Below are positions 1 through 8,199 of a stretch of DNA of 64,000 bases, one piece after another. Origin of the DNA: Gluconobacter sp. Dm-62. Its GTDB lineage: Bacteria; Pseudomonadota; Alphaproteobacteria; Acetobacterales; Acetobacteraceae. Position 1 is the first letter of the stretch; every line of letters starts with the position of its first letter. Where the stretch lies: NCBI RefSeq assembly GCF_018256155.1, contig NZ_JAERLY010000001.1, forward strand, positions 62,001-126,000, written 5' to 3'. A model generated the notes under the pieces. That model saw only the letters and a program-made list of their open reading frames with translations. It was not told where the DNA came from and did no database searches. The position numbers were made by a program, and so were the translations under genes.

Positions 1-1
1 C

Positions 2-715
2 CGGACCGACCTGCGGGCCTTTCTTGAGGTTCATATCGAACAAGGCATTGTTCTGGAACAGGACGGCCTGCCGATCGGAGCCGTCACGGCCATCGCCGGC
101 GTCACGCGTATCGAAATTCTTTTTGGCGGCCGCGCGGACCATGCGGGCACGACACCGATGGACCGCCGGCAGGATGCCGCCGTGGCAGCAGCGTCTGTCA
201 TCACATTCGTCAGCCGGCGGGCGGGTGAACTGGCGCAGTCCGGTCAGGGACATGTGACAGCCACGTGCGGGATCGTCGAGATCTCGCCCAATGCTTCCAA
301 TGTTGTGCCGCGTTCGGCGCGGATCGTGGTCGATATCCGGGTTTCGGAACGTGCCGTGGTCGAGGGCTTTGCGGAAGAACTGGAAGCCGCCTGTCGCTCG
401 GCCGCCTCAGAGGCTCATGTGCGGCTGGAGCGTTTCATGCGCCTGTCGGACACAAAGCCGGTTGCCTGTGATGCAGGTCTGGTCCGGAGGATCGGGCAGG
501 CCGCCGGGCAGCTTGGACTGAAATACCGTCTGATGGTGTCCGGAGCAGGCCATGACGCTGCTTTCGTGGCCCGGCTGTGTCCATCAGCGATGCTCTTCGT
601 GCCGTGCCGGGACGGGCGCAGTCATGACCCGGAGGAATGGTGCACGCCGCAGGATGCCGCGAATGGCGCGCGCGTCCTGACGCAGGCGCTTCAGGATATC
701 GATCGCGATTTTTGA
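2..715 (+). CDS. M20-family N-carbamoyl-amino-acid amidohydrolase, 3' part
   Basis: The gene enters from the left edge; about 237 C-terminal codons are present. It reads as a zinc-dependent M20 amidase of the N-carbamoyl-L-amino-acid hydrolase / allantoate amidohydrolase type. Visible signatures are HIEQG near the edge, DHAGTTPM in the dimerisation and substrate-binding region, a GAGHDA motif, and the closing SHDPEEW, which matches the family's usual SH-P-E-W. The family releases ammonia and CO2 from N-carbamoyl amino acids. A DUF917 protein starts 56 bases downstream, followed by a urocanase-like protein. In that context the natural substrate is plausibly N-carbamoyl-L-glutamate, the last intermediate before glutamate in hydantoin-propionate degradation. 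The substrate is inference; the family is secure. Allantoate or ureidoglycine chemistry cannot be excluded because the N-terminal metal ligands lie outside the window. Confidence 0.88.
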   Translation, partial: RTDLRAFLEVHIEQGIVLEQDGLPIGAVTAIAGVTRIEILFGGRADHAGTTPMDRRQDAAVAAASVITFVSRRAGELAQSGQGHVTATCGIVEISPNASNVVPRSARIVVDIRVSERAVVEGFAEELEAACRSAASEAHVRLERFMRLSDTKPVACDAGLVRRIGQAAGQLGLKYRLMVSGAGHDAAFVARLCPSAMLFVPCRDGRSHDPEEWCTPQDAANGARVLTQALQDIDRDF

Positions 716-771
716 ATGACGCGCTCTCCCGGGAATGCCGGTGAGACGCAGGACGACAAGGATGACGCAGG

Positions 772-1884
772 ATGGGTAGAATTCTGGTTGCAAAAGACGT
801 GGAGGCCGCAATCCTTGGCGGATCGGTCTTCGCCTGTGGTGGTGGTGGCTGGGTCGAGCACGGCCGGATGTTGGGCACGGCAGCGGTCAATACCGGACAG
901 CCGGAACTTGTCTGTGCGGAAGAGATTGAAGACGATGCCATTATTGCCACGGCAGCGGCGATCGGTGCGCCTGCAAGTACAACGGAATGGCAGATGCTGG
1001 GTGTCGACTACGTCAACGCCGTAAAGCTCGTCCAGAAAGAACTGGGACAACCGATTTATGGTCTTATGATCGGGCAGAACGGCAAGTCCAGCACGCTCAA
1101 CGCCTGGCTGCCCGGCGCGATTCTGGGCACGAAAGTCGTCGATGCGGTCGGAGATATGCGGGCCCATCCTACCGGTGACATGGGCTCCATCGGCATGGCC
1201 AACTCCCCCGAGACGATGATTCAGGCGGTCGTTGGCGGCAACCGCTCCCGCAATGCCTATATCGAGATGGTCGCAAAAGGGGCGACCGCGCGGATTTCGC
1301 CCATCCTGCGGACCGCGTCCGATATGTCAGGCGGCTTTATCGCATCCTGCCGCAACCCGCTTCCCGCATCTTACGTCAAGCGCCATGCCGCGTGGGGGGG
1401 CATCTCCCGCGCGCTCGCACTGGGAGAAGCCATTCTCGAAGCATCCGGCAAAAGCGGAAGTGCCGTGATCGATGCCATTGTAAAAACGCTCGACGGAACC
1501 ATTCTCGCGCAGGGCAAGGTCAGTCGCAAATCGGTCACATACACGTCCGAAGCGTTCGATGTCGGGACCATCACGGTCGGACAGGGCGCATCTGCCGTCA
1601 CGCTGCATGTCATGAACGAATACATGGCCGTTGATGATGCGCACGGTCAGCGTCTGGCGTCCTTCCCCGACATCATCACGACACTCACGCCGGACGGTTA
1701 CCCCCTGAGCGTCGGGGAGATCGAGGACGGCATGGAAATCCTTGTCCTGCACGTGGAAAAATCAAAGTTCCCCCTCTCGTCGAGTGTCGTGGATCCCAGC
1801 GTTTACCCGCCCGTCGAACGCGCTCTGGGCATCGATCTTGCAAGCTATGCGCTCGCTCCCTCCCCCACTGGCAAGGACTCCTGA
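772..1884 (+). CDS. DUF917 family protein, probable S-methyl thiohydantoin desulfurase
   Basis: This 370-residue cytoplasmic protein has the full length of the DUF917 family. Recognisable parts are the N-terminal GGSVFACGGGG glycine-rich segment, AHPTGDMGSIGM in the middle, and a C-terminal beta-rich half ending in a VDPSVYPP-like stretch. From memory, DUF917 has been linked to hydantoin metabolism, and characterised members are S-methyl thiohydantoin desulfurases that turn a 2-methylthio-hydantoin into the hydantoin with loss of methanethiol. Its place between a carbamoylase and a urocanase homologue fits that role exactly, because the urocanase-type enzyme would make its substrate. An AAGGA box lies 11 bases before the ATG. 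The next gene starts 3 bases after the stop, so the two are almost certainly co-transcribed. Family is secure; reaction is inferred from context. Confidence 0.8.
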   Translation: MGRILVAKDVEAAILGGSVFACGGGGWVEHGRMLGTAAVNTGQPELVCAEEIEDDAIIATAAAIGAPASTTEWQMLGVDYVNAVKLVQKELGQPIYGLMIGQNGKSSTLNAWLPGAILGTKVVDAVGDMRAHPTGDMGSIGMANSPETMIQAVVGGNRSRNAYIEMVAKGATARISPILRTASDMSGGFIASCRNPLPASYVKRHAAWGGISRALALGEAILEASGKSGSAVIDAIVKTLDGTILAQGKVSRKSVTYTSEAFDVGTITVGQGASAVTLHVMNEYMAVDDAHGQRLASFPDIITTLTPDGYPLSVGEIEDGMEILVLHVEKSKFPLSSSVVDPSVYPPVERALGIDLASYALAPSPTGKDS

Positions 1885-1887
1885 GAC

Positions 1888-3531
1888 ATGACCAACCGAA
1901 CTTTCGACGTCACGTCCGGCAACACGCTGCGCTGTCGGGGATGGCGACAGGAAGGGCTGCTCCGGCTTCTGGAAAACGTGCTGTCCGTCGGGGAAGATCC
2001 CGACAACCTTGTGGTCTACGCCGCTCTGGGAAAAGCCGCCCGCGACTGGCCGTCCCATGACATGATCGTGCAGAGGCTGAAAACCATGCGTGACGACGAG
2101 ACGCTCATCGTCCAGTCCGGAAAGCCGATCGGCGTGGTCCGCACGCATGAGCGCGCGCCCATCGTGGTCATGGCCAACTGCAACATGATCGGGCAATGGG
2201 CCAAGGCGGACGAGTTCTACAGGCTGGAGAAGAAAGGCCTGATCTGCTGGGGCGGCCTGACGGCTGGCGACTGGCAATATATCGGCTCTCAGGGTGTCAT
2301 TCAGGGAACCTATGAGATCTTCCGTTGCATCGCCGAGCGCCATTTCAGTTCGAACCTGTCCGGCAAGCTGATCCTGACATCCGGTCTGGGCGGCATGGGC
2401 GGCGCGCAGCCTCTCGCCGGACGTCTGGCCGGTGCCGTGATCCTTTGTGTGGAAATGGACAGCACGCGCATCAACAAGCGTATGGAAGCCGGTTATCTGC
2501 AGCATCGGGCAGAAACACTCGATGAAGCCCTGACACTGGTTGCTGAGGCCCAGCGCAAGGGCGACGGCTGTTCGATCGGCCTGCTTGGCAATTCAGCCGA
2601 CATCCTTCCCGAGATCCATGCCCGCGGGATCGTTCCCGACATCGTCACGGACCAGACATCCGCGCATGATCTGGTTTACGGTTATATTCCTGCCGGACTG
2701 TCCATCGCAGACGTTCAGACCCTGCGGGAAAAAGACCCCGAACAACTCGCCGGGCTCTCGCTGACATCCATTGCCCGCCATGTTCAGGCCATGCTGGATT
2801 TCCAGTCAGCCGGATCGATCGTCTTCGACAACGGCAACCTGATCCGCACGCAGGCCAAAAAGGCGGGGATCGAGAATGCTTTCGATATTCCGATCTTTAC
2901 GGAAGCCTATCTACGCCCGCTTTTTGCCCGCGCGATTGGACCGTTCCGCTGGATTGCGCTGTCGAACGATGAGGACGACATCCGCAAAATCGACGATTAT
3001 CTGCTGGAAACATTCGCGGATAATCCGTCCGTTGTGAACTGGATCACACTGGCCCGGGTGCATGTCCCGTTTGAAGGACTTCCCGCTCGTATTGCCTGGC
3101 TGGGTCATGACGCCCGAACGCAGGTTGGCCTCGCCGTTAACAGGATGGTTCGTGAGGGCGTTCTGGCAGGGCCTGTCGCCTTCACACGCGATCATCTGGA
3201 CGCCGGTGCCATGGCCCATCCGAACATCATGACGGAAAACATGAAAGACGGTTCGGACGCCATCGCAGACTGGCCATTGCTGAATGCGATGCTGGCGTGT
3301 TCTTCCCAGGCCGATCTGGTTGCCATCCATTCCGGAGGGGGCGGCTATGCCGGCTACATGACCAGCGCAGGCATCACGATCGTTGCCGACGGGTCCAGCG
3401 AGGCAGATGAACGGCTACGGATCGCCCTGACGAACGATACCAGTCTGGGCGTCATGCGCTATGCCGATGCCGGCTATAAAGACGCGCATCATGAAGCGGA
3501 AGAGCGCGGCATCCGCTGGCTTTCCCTGTAG
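1888..3531 (+). CDS. Urocanase-family hydratase, probable S-methyl thiourocanate hydratase
   Basis: The 547-residue protein is collinear with urocanate hydratase (HutU, about 556 residues). It has the ARDW...LKTM...DETLIVQSGKP N-terminal block, the IGSQGVIQGTYE block, the GLGGMGGAQPL NAD-binding motif, and the C-terminal KDGSDAIADWP and ADGSSEADERL blocks. It departs from HutU at signature positions. The HutU motif DHLDCGS (Cys410 in the Pseudomonas putida enzyme) reads DHLDAGA here, and the HHGGGVGMG loop reads HSGGGGYAG. NAD-binding parts are kept while substrate-facing parts are changed, which suggests a different imidazole acrylate. No hutH, hutI or hutG lies next to it. Together with the DUF917 and carbamoylase genes, I infer hydration of S-methyl thiourocanate or thiourocanate. 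Plain urocanate hydratase remains the fallback annotation. Confidence 0.75.
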   Translation: MTNRTFDVTSGNTLRCRGWRQEGLLRLLENVLSVGEDPDNLVVYAALGKAARDWPSHDMIVQRLKTMRDDETLIVQSGKPIGVVRTHERAPIVVMANCNMIGQWAKADEFYRLEKKGLICWGGLTAGDWQYIGSQGVIQGTYEIFRCIAERHFSSNLSGKLILTSGLGGMGGAQPLAGRLAGAVILCVEMDSTRINKRMEAGYLQHRAETLDEALTLVAEAQRKGDGCSIGLLGNSADILPEIHARGIVPDIVTDQTSAHDLVYGYIPAGLSIADVQTLREKDPEQLAGLSLTSIARHVQAMLDFQSAGSIVFDNGNLIRTQAKKAGIENAFDIPIFTEAYLRPLFARAIGPFRWIALSNDEDDIRKIDDYLLETFADNPSVVNWITLARVHVPFEGLPARIAWLGHDARTQVGLAVNRMVREGVLAGPVAFTRDHLDAGAMAHPNIMTENMKDGSDAIADWPLLNAMLACSSQADLVAIHSGGGGYAGYMTSAGITIVADGSSEADERLRIALTNDTSLGVMRYADAGYKDAHHEAEERGIRWLSL

Positions 3532-3557
3532 CCAGACGCCAAGCGTCCTGTCGGCTC

Positions 3558-3602
3558 ACTTTACTGGTCTTCTGAACAGGACCCGCCAGTGAAGTGGCTT
3601 TT
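3558..3602. terminator. Stem-loop between the urocanase-like gene and metF
   Basis: A 10-base stem (ACTTTACTGG pairing with CCAGTGAAGT, one G-U wobble) closes a loop of about 18 bases and is followed on the plus strand by GGCTTTTC. It sits between two convergent genes and touches the metF stop codon. It probably ends the plus-strand operon and may act in both directions. The T run is short. Confidence 0.5.
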
Positions 3603-4483
3603 CAGTTCGCATCTTCCAGCCCGAGAAGCCGACACAGGGCAATCCCCGGTTCAGCCCGGTTCAGCGTATAGATGTGAAAACTCTCGACCCCATGTTGTTG
3701 CAATGCGCGGCACATCATGGCGGCCAGCGCAGTCGTGATCTGTGCACAGATTTCCGGCTGTTCCTCCAGGTCACTCACCTGCCTCAGCAGCCAGTCCGGA
3801 ATATGCGCTCCACACATTCCGGCAAATTTCCGCGCCTGCGACACATTACCGATCGGCAGAATGCCCGGAACAATCTCTGCGGTAATTCCTGCCGCGATGG
3901 CGGCGTCCCGAAAACGGAGAAATGCTTCGGGGGTAAAGAAAAACTGCGAAATGGCGCGCGTGGCCCCTGCATCCAGCTTGCGGCGCAGGTTATCCAGATC
4001 CGCCTGCGCGCCCTGCGCCTCCGGATGAACTTCCGGATAGGCCGCAACCGAAATCTCGAATGGCGCCACGTCCCGCAGTCCCCGCACAAGCTCCGCAGCC
4101 GAGCGATAGCCATCCGGATGGGCTACAAAACCCGCTTTCATATCCGGCGCATCACCCCGAAGTGCCACAATATGCCGCACTCCTGCCTCCCAGTAGGCGC
4201 GCGCCACATCATCAACCTCCTGACGGGACGCCCCTACACAGGTGAGGTGTCCTGCGACCGGAACGCCTGTTTTCTGCCCCAGACGCTCGGCCGTGCGGAT
4301 GCTCCTGTCGCGCGTGGAGCCCCCTGCCCCATAGGTGACGGACATGAACCCGGGCCCATAAGCGGCAAGACGGCGGCCCGTGCTCTCCAGCGCCGCCTCC
4401 GAAGCCGGTGTTTTGGGCGGGAAAAACTCGAATGAAACCCTGGGCTTGCGCAACGGCGCCAGCATTGAAAGATCAACGGACAT
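3602..4483 (-). CDS. metF: 5,10-methylenetetrahydrofolate reductase
   Basis: This 293-residue TIM-barrel flavoprotein reduces 5,10-methylene-THF to 5-methyl-THF, the methyl donor used by the neighbouring MetE. Visible MetF signatures are VSFEFFPPK at the N-terminus (catalytic Glu region), SVTYGAGGSTRDR, GHLTCVG, ALRGDAP (FAD binding), ISQFFF and VPGILPI. The length matches the family. The open frame continues upstream into the end of metE, but the start with GAGGA five bases before ATG (reading MSVDLSM) is preferred because conserved sequence begins there. It lies 91 bases downstream of metE on the same strand and is probably co-transcribed, so the cobalamin riboswitch ahead of metE may control both. 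Confidence 0.95.
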   Translation of the reverse strand: MSVDLSMLAPLRKPRVSFEFFPPKTPASEAALESTGRRLAAYGPGFMSVTYGAGGSTRDRSIRTAERLGQKTGVPVAGHLTCVGASRQEVDDVARAYWEAGVRHIVALRGDAPDMKAGFVAHPDGYRSAAELVRGLRDVAPFEISVAAYPEVHPEAQGAQADLDNLRRKLDAGATRAISQFFFTPEAFLRFRDAAIAAGITAEIVPGILPIGNVSQARKFAGMCGAHIPDWLLRQVSDLEEQPEICAQITTALAAMMCRALQQHGVESFHIYTLNRAEPGIALCRLLGLEDAN

Positions 4484-4574
4484 ATCATCCTCGGACAGGA
4501 CTGAAAGATGGAAGACTACAGGCCGAAGAGGAGGCAGCCTGAGCCACCTTCTCTTCGCCTCACGAAACAAAAAA

Positions 4575-6872
4575 TCAGGAATCCACTGCGGTCCGCAAAA
4601 GACGCGCCGCAGCCACCATGTTCGCAATCGCAGGCTCGACTTCAGGCCATCTGCGGGTCTTGAGGCCGCAATCCGGATTAACCCAGATCTGCCGGTCTTC
4701 CAGACGTACCCGTGCCGCACGCAGCAGTTCGGCCATTTCCCCGACAGTCGGAATGCGGGGGGAATGAATGTCATAAACCCCCGGACCGATTTCAGCGGGA
4801 TAGGCATCCTGCACAAAGGCGTCGAGCAGCTCCATCTTCGACCGCGCGGTCTCGATGGAAATGACATCCGCATCCATCGCCGCAATGGCGACAATGATGT
4901 CGTTGAATTCCGAGTAACACATATGGGTATGGATCTGCGTGCGATCCGCGACCCCTGATGCCGTCAGACGGAAGCTTTCCACGGCCCAGTCCAGATAGGA
5001 CTTCCAGTCCCTGCGCCGCAGCGGGAGCCCCTCCCGCAAGGCCGCTTCATCAATCTGGATCATTGCGGCACCAGCCACTTCCAGGTCCAGAACTTCGTCA
5101 CGTATGGCAAGCGCAATCTGGCGGCATGTCGTTGCACGCGGCTGGTCATCACGAACAAACGACCAGTTGAGGATCGTGACCGGCCCCGTCAGCATCCCTT
5201 TCACAGGACGCTCCGTCAGGGACTGGGTATAGCGCCACCACTCAACCGTCATGGAGTGCGGACGCGATACATCGCCGAAAATGATCGGCGGCCGGACGTA
5301 CCGTGATCCATATGACTGTACCCATGCGTGCTTCGTAAACACGAAACCAGAGAGCTGCTCGCCGAAATACTGCACCATGTCATTGCGCTCGAACTCGCCA
5401 TGCACCAGCACATCCAGCCCGACCTCTTCCTGCCAGCGCACAGCCTTGCAGGTTTCTTCCCGCAAAAATGCCGTATACTGATCGTCTGAAAGAACGCCCT
5501 TCGCATGGGCAGCACGCGCAACGCGGATATCCGGCGTCTGGGGAAACGATCCGATGGTGGTCGTCGGAAACAGGGGCAGACCCAGCCGGGCCTGTTGCTC
5601 TTCACGACGGGTGGAAAACGCCGCATTGCGGCGGCTGAGTTCCGGCGTGACGGTCATAAGACGCGTCTGAACCGCCAGATCATGAATCCGCGGCGAACTA
5701 CGCCGCAGACTGGCGGCACGGTCCGAAGCCTCCAGAACATCCCGCACGGCATCCCGCCCCTGCTCCAGTGCCGTCGCCAACGTGCGCAGTTCCCCGATCT
5801 TCTGCACGGCAAACGCCAGCCACTGGCCGATTTCCGGGTCCAGATCAGTCTCACGCGCGAGATCGATCGGCACATGCAGCAATGAACATGACGGCGCGAG
5901 CACAAGATTGCCGCGCGCCCTGAAAGCAGGCTCAAGCCCGTCCAGCAGCTGGCTGAGATCAGCCCGCCAGACATTGCGGCCATCGACAACACCCAACGAC
6001 AGCAGAAGATCCGGCCGCGCCTTGCCCAGCACCTCTGCCAGCTGTTCCGGCGCCCGGATCAGATCCAGATGCAGCCCATGAACCGGCAACGAAAGCGCAG
6101 TTTCGAGATTATCGTCCAACGCCCCGAAATACGGCGTCAGCATGATCTTCAGAGCCGGAGCAGCCTCCGTCAGAGCTGCATAGGCCGCCTGAAACGCCTC
6201 CCGCGCCATATCATCCAGGTCAAGCACCAGCCCCGGTTCATCGAATTGAACCCAGTCCGCCCCTTCTGCGACCAGCTGCTTCAGGACCTGCTCGTAAACA
6301 GGCAGGACACGCTGCAGAAGTCCGAGCGGATTGATGTTCTGCTCATCACGGATTTTAGCCAGAAGCAGATAGGTCACAGGGCCCAGCAGTACCGGCCGCG
6401 TCTGGATATCCTGCGCTTTTGCCTCCCGATATTCGTCCACAACCTTTGATGTAGACAGCTCGAATATCTGATCCGCCCTCAGATCTGGAACGAGATAATG
6501 GTAGTTCGTATCGAACCACTTCGTCATTTCTCCGGCAGTTACGCCGTGTGCACAATCCTTCTGCCCCCCGCGGGCCATTGCGAAATAGGTGAGCGGATCG
6601 ACAGTCCTGCCTTTCCAGCCATAGGCCTCGGGGACGGCGCCAAGCATGGCCGAAATGTCCAGAACATGGTCATAGAGCGAAAAATCGTTCGACGGCACGA
6701 TATCCGCGCCATGCTCCTTCTGGCAGGCCCAGTTGATCTTGCGCAGATCTGAGGCGGTGCACAAAAGCGCATCAAGATCCGAACGACCCGACCAGTAGCT
6801 TTCCAGTGCGGTCTTGAGTTCACGACGCAAACCGATGCGCGGAAATCCGAGTGAGGCGACACTGACGCCCAT
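4575..6872 (-). CDS. metE: Cobalamin-independent methionine synthase
   Basis: The 765-residue enzyme transfers the methyl group from 5-methyltetrahydropteroyltri-glutamate to homocysteine without vitamin B12. Both barrels are present: the N-terminal FPRIGLRRELK start and the C-terminal PTTTIGSFPQT motif. Zinc ligands are visible at His650 and Cys652 (HTHMCYSEF), Glu674 (SIETARS) and Cys735 (NPDCGLKTR), matching E. coli His641, Cys643, Glu665 and Cys726 with a constant offset of nine. GGGAG lies 10 bases before the ATG, next to a small UUCG-capped hairpin in the leader. A cobalamin riboswitch sits in the same leader, implying MetE is shut off when B12 is available. That usually means a B12-dependent MetH is encoded elsewhere. 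Confidence 0.97.
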   Translation of the reverse strand: MGVSVASLGFPRIGLRRELKTALESYWSGRSDLDALLCTASDLRKINWACQKEHGADIVPSNDFSLYDHVLDISAMLGAVPEAYGWKGRTVDPLTYFAMARGGQKDCAHGVTAGEMTKWFDTNYHYLVPDLRADQIFELSTSKVVDEYREAKAQDIQTRPVLLGPVTYLLLAKIRDEQNINPLGLLQRVLPVYEQVLKQLVAEGADWVQFDEPGLVLDLDDMAREAFQAAYAALTEAAPALKIMLTPYFGALDDNLETALSLPVHGLHLDLIRAPEQLAEVLGKARPDLLLSLGVVDGRNVWRADLSQLLDGLEPAFRARGNLVLAPSCSLLHVPIDLARETDLDPEIGQWLAFAVQKIGELRTLATALEQGRDAVRDVLEASDRAASLRRSSPRIHDLAVQTRLMTVTPELSRRNAAFSTRREEQQARLGLPLFPTTTIGSFPQTPDIRVARAAHAKGVLSDDQYTAFLREETCKAVRWQEEVGLDVLVHGEFERNDMVQYFGEQLSGFVFTKHAWVQSYGSRYVRPPIIFGDVSRPHSMTVEWWRYTQSLTERPVKGMLTGPVTILNWSFVRDDQPRATTCRQIALAIRDEVLDLEVAGAAMIQIDEAALREGLPLRRRDWKSYLDWAVESFRLTASGVADRTQIHTHMCYSEFNDIIVAIAAMDADVISIETARSKMELLDAFVQDAYPAEIGPGVYDIHSPRIPTVGEMAELLRAARVRLEDRQIWVNPDCGLKTRRWPEVEPAIANMVAAARLLRTAVDS

Positions 6873-6999
6873 GATGACATTACTCCCAAATTACCGGCCG
6901 AAGCCGTTTGGGCAGCAGGAGCCATGCGCATCCGACCTTTCCGGACACGGTGGTTCCCTCACTATCCGGACACCCCGCCGGAAAGCGTGCTGCGGCCCT

Positions 7000-7176
7000 G
7001 GCAGGTCTCCTGACTTGCGGGTCATCATCGTCATACCGTCTTCCCGGATACGAAAATCCAGTGACATCGTGGCACCGACTCACCGCTTACAGTTGCGGGG
7101 ACAGTGCTGGCCTCACACCAGCTTCCCTCTTGGCTCCACCCGGATTCACACCCGGCTGGAGAACCATGGCGTCCCG
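7000..7176 (-). promoter_or_regulatory. Cobalamin (AdoCbl) riboswitch in the metE leader
   Basis: Read on the minus strand, the segment contains the hallmark blocks of the cobalamin riboswitch in order: AAGAGGGAAGCTGGTG, then CTGTCCCCGCAACTGTAAGCGG-type core sequence near 7084-7106, a TCACTGG element near 7056-7062, GGGAAGACGG near 7030-7042, and the 3' block GATGACCCGCAAGTCAGGAGACC spanning roughly 7004-7026. The core is nearly identical to the classical B12 box. About 130 bases separate its end from the metE ATG, enough for an expression platform. Expected behaviour is repression of metE, and probably metF, when adenosylcobalamin is plentiful. Confidence 0.95.
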
Positions 7177-7205
7177 AGATAGAACCATCCAAAACACACT
7201 GTCAA
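7177..7205 (-). promoter_or_regulatory. Sigma-70-type promoter of the metE riboswitch transcript
   Basis: On the minus strand a perfect TTGACA -35 box (7205-7200) is followed after 17 bases by CTATCT (7182-7177) as the -10 box. Transcription would start just before the riboswitch aptamer. The -35 box lies 10 bases from the palindrome at 7216-7237, so a regulator bound there could also affect this promoter. Confidence 0.7.
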
Positions 7206-7215
7206 ACTAATTGCG

Positions 7216-7237
7216 TATATAATGATACTGTTATATA
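7216..7237. promoter_or_regulatory. Perfect palindrome, candidate operator of the ArsR-methyltransferase regulator
   Basis: TATATAA, an 8-base spacer, then TTATATA form an exact inverted repeat that ends nine bases before the regulator's start codon. ArsR-type dimers bind such AT-rich inverted repeats. It lies between the metE promoter and the regulator gene, so autoregulation and joint control of the methionine genes are both possible. It overlaps potential -10 boxes of the regulator gene (TATAAT at 7218-7223 or TATAGT at 7234-7239). Confidence 0.6.
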
Positions 7238-7245
7238 GTTAGTTC

Positions 7246-8199
7246 ATGACACAGTCTCTGATCCTCTTCCAGGCGCTGGCCGACGCTACGCGCCTCCGCA
7301 TCATCGCTCTCCTGCGCCAGATGGAACTCTCTGTGGGCGAACTCGCGCAGGTCCTTGGACAGAGCCAGCCACGGGTGTCACGTCATCTGAAAATCATGGA
7401 TCAAGCCGGGCTGATCTCCCGCCGCAAAGAGGGCAACTGGGTCTTCCTCACCCTCGGCGACCGGCAGACAGTAGCCCCCGCCCTCGCTGCCATGGACGTC
7501 TGGGATCAACATCCTGACGCCGAGCGCCTTGCCGACTGCGCGCGCCTCACGGCCGTGAAAACCGTTCGTGCCACCGAAGCCGAAGACTGGTTTGAAGCTC
7601 ATGCCGCCGAATGGGACAGTCTGCGTTCCCTGCACGTCCCTGAAGAGCAGGTAGAGACGGCCATCCTGCATAGTCTGGTGGCACAGCCCCTGGGACGCCT
7701 GCTGGACATCGGCACGGGAACGGGCCGTATGATCGAACTGCTAGGCCCCGAAGCGGAGCGGGCCATCGGCGTAGACCGTAGCCCCGCCATGCTCAGGCTG
7801 GCGCGATCCAAACTTGATGAAAACACGTCCCCCCGCATCGAGTGGCGACAGGGCGACCTCTACGCTCTTCCACTCGGCGCCGCCTCCGTTGATACGGCCG
7901 TCATGCATCAGGTGCTGCATTACGCCCAACATCCGGGGGCCGCAATCAACGAAGCCTACCGCGTCCTGACCCCCGGCGGCCGCCTGCTGATTGTAGATTT
8001 CATCACCCATAATCACAGAGAGCTCCGCGAACAGGCGGCCCATGCATGGCTTGGCTTTTCAGACGAAAACATGCACCGCTGGCTTCAGGATGCAGGCTTC
8101 GAAAACATCCGTACAACCACACTGAAAGGCCAACTCGATGTCATGCTGTGGCTGGCCGAGTGCCCCCCAGCCTCAATCGTGGAAAGCCACAGGTCATAA
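7246..8199 (+). CDS. ArsR-family regulator fused to a SAM-methyltransferase-like domain (SahR-like)
   Basis: The 317-residue protein has an N-terminal ArsR winged helix (about residues 1-95: LADATRLRIIALL, then the recognition helix in SQPRVSRHLKIM). It also has a C-terminal class I methyltransferase fold with motif I LDIGTGTGR near residue 153, plus PLGAASVD and ALPLG-type motifs. This architecture is that of SahR, a proteobacterial regulator of methionine and S-adenosylhomocysteine recycling in which the methyltransferase-like domain senses the ligand. Its divergent position next to metE-metF agrees. No Shine-Dalgarno is seen upstream and a -10-like box lies 7 bases before the ATG, so the mRNA may be leaderless. 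An active methyltransferase function cannot be excluded. Confidence 0.85.
   Translation: MTQSLILFQALADATRLRIIALLRQMELSVGELAQVLGQSQPRVSRHLKIMDQAGLISRRKEGNWVFLTLGDRQTVAPALAAMDVWDQHPDAERLADCARLTAVKTVRATEAEDWFEAHAAEWDSLRSLHVPEEQVETAILHSLVAQPLGRLLDIGTGTGRMIELLGPEAERAIGVDRSPAMLRLARSKLDENTSPRIEWRQGDLYALPLGAASVDTAVMHQVLHYAQHPGAAINEAYRVLTPGGRLLIVDFITHNHRELREQAAHAWLGFSDENMHRWLQDAGFENIRTTTLKGQLDVMLWLAECPPASIVESHRS

Noticed and set aside
1888-3531. Simple annotation as hutU, urocanate hydratase of histidine degradation
   Set aside because: No hutH, hutI or hutG is adjacent, the signature Cys and the HHGGG loop are changed, and the neighbours are hydantoin/carbamoyl enzymes. Kept only as a fallback.
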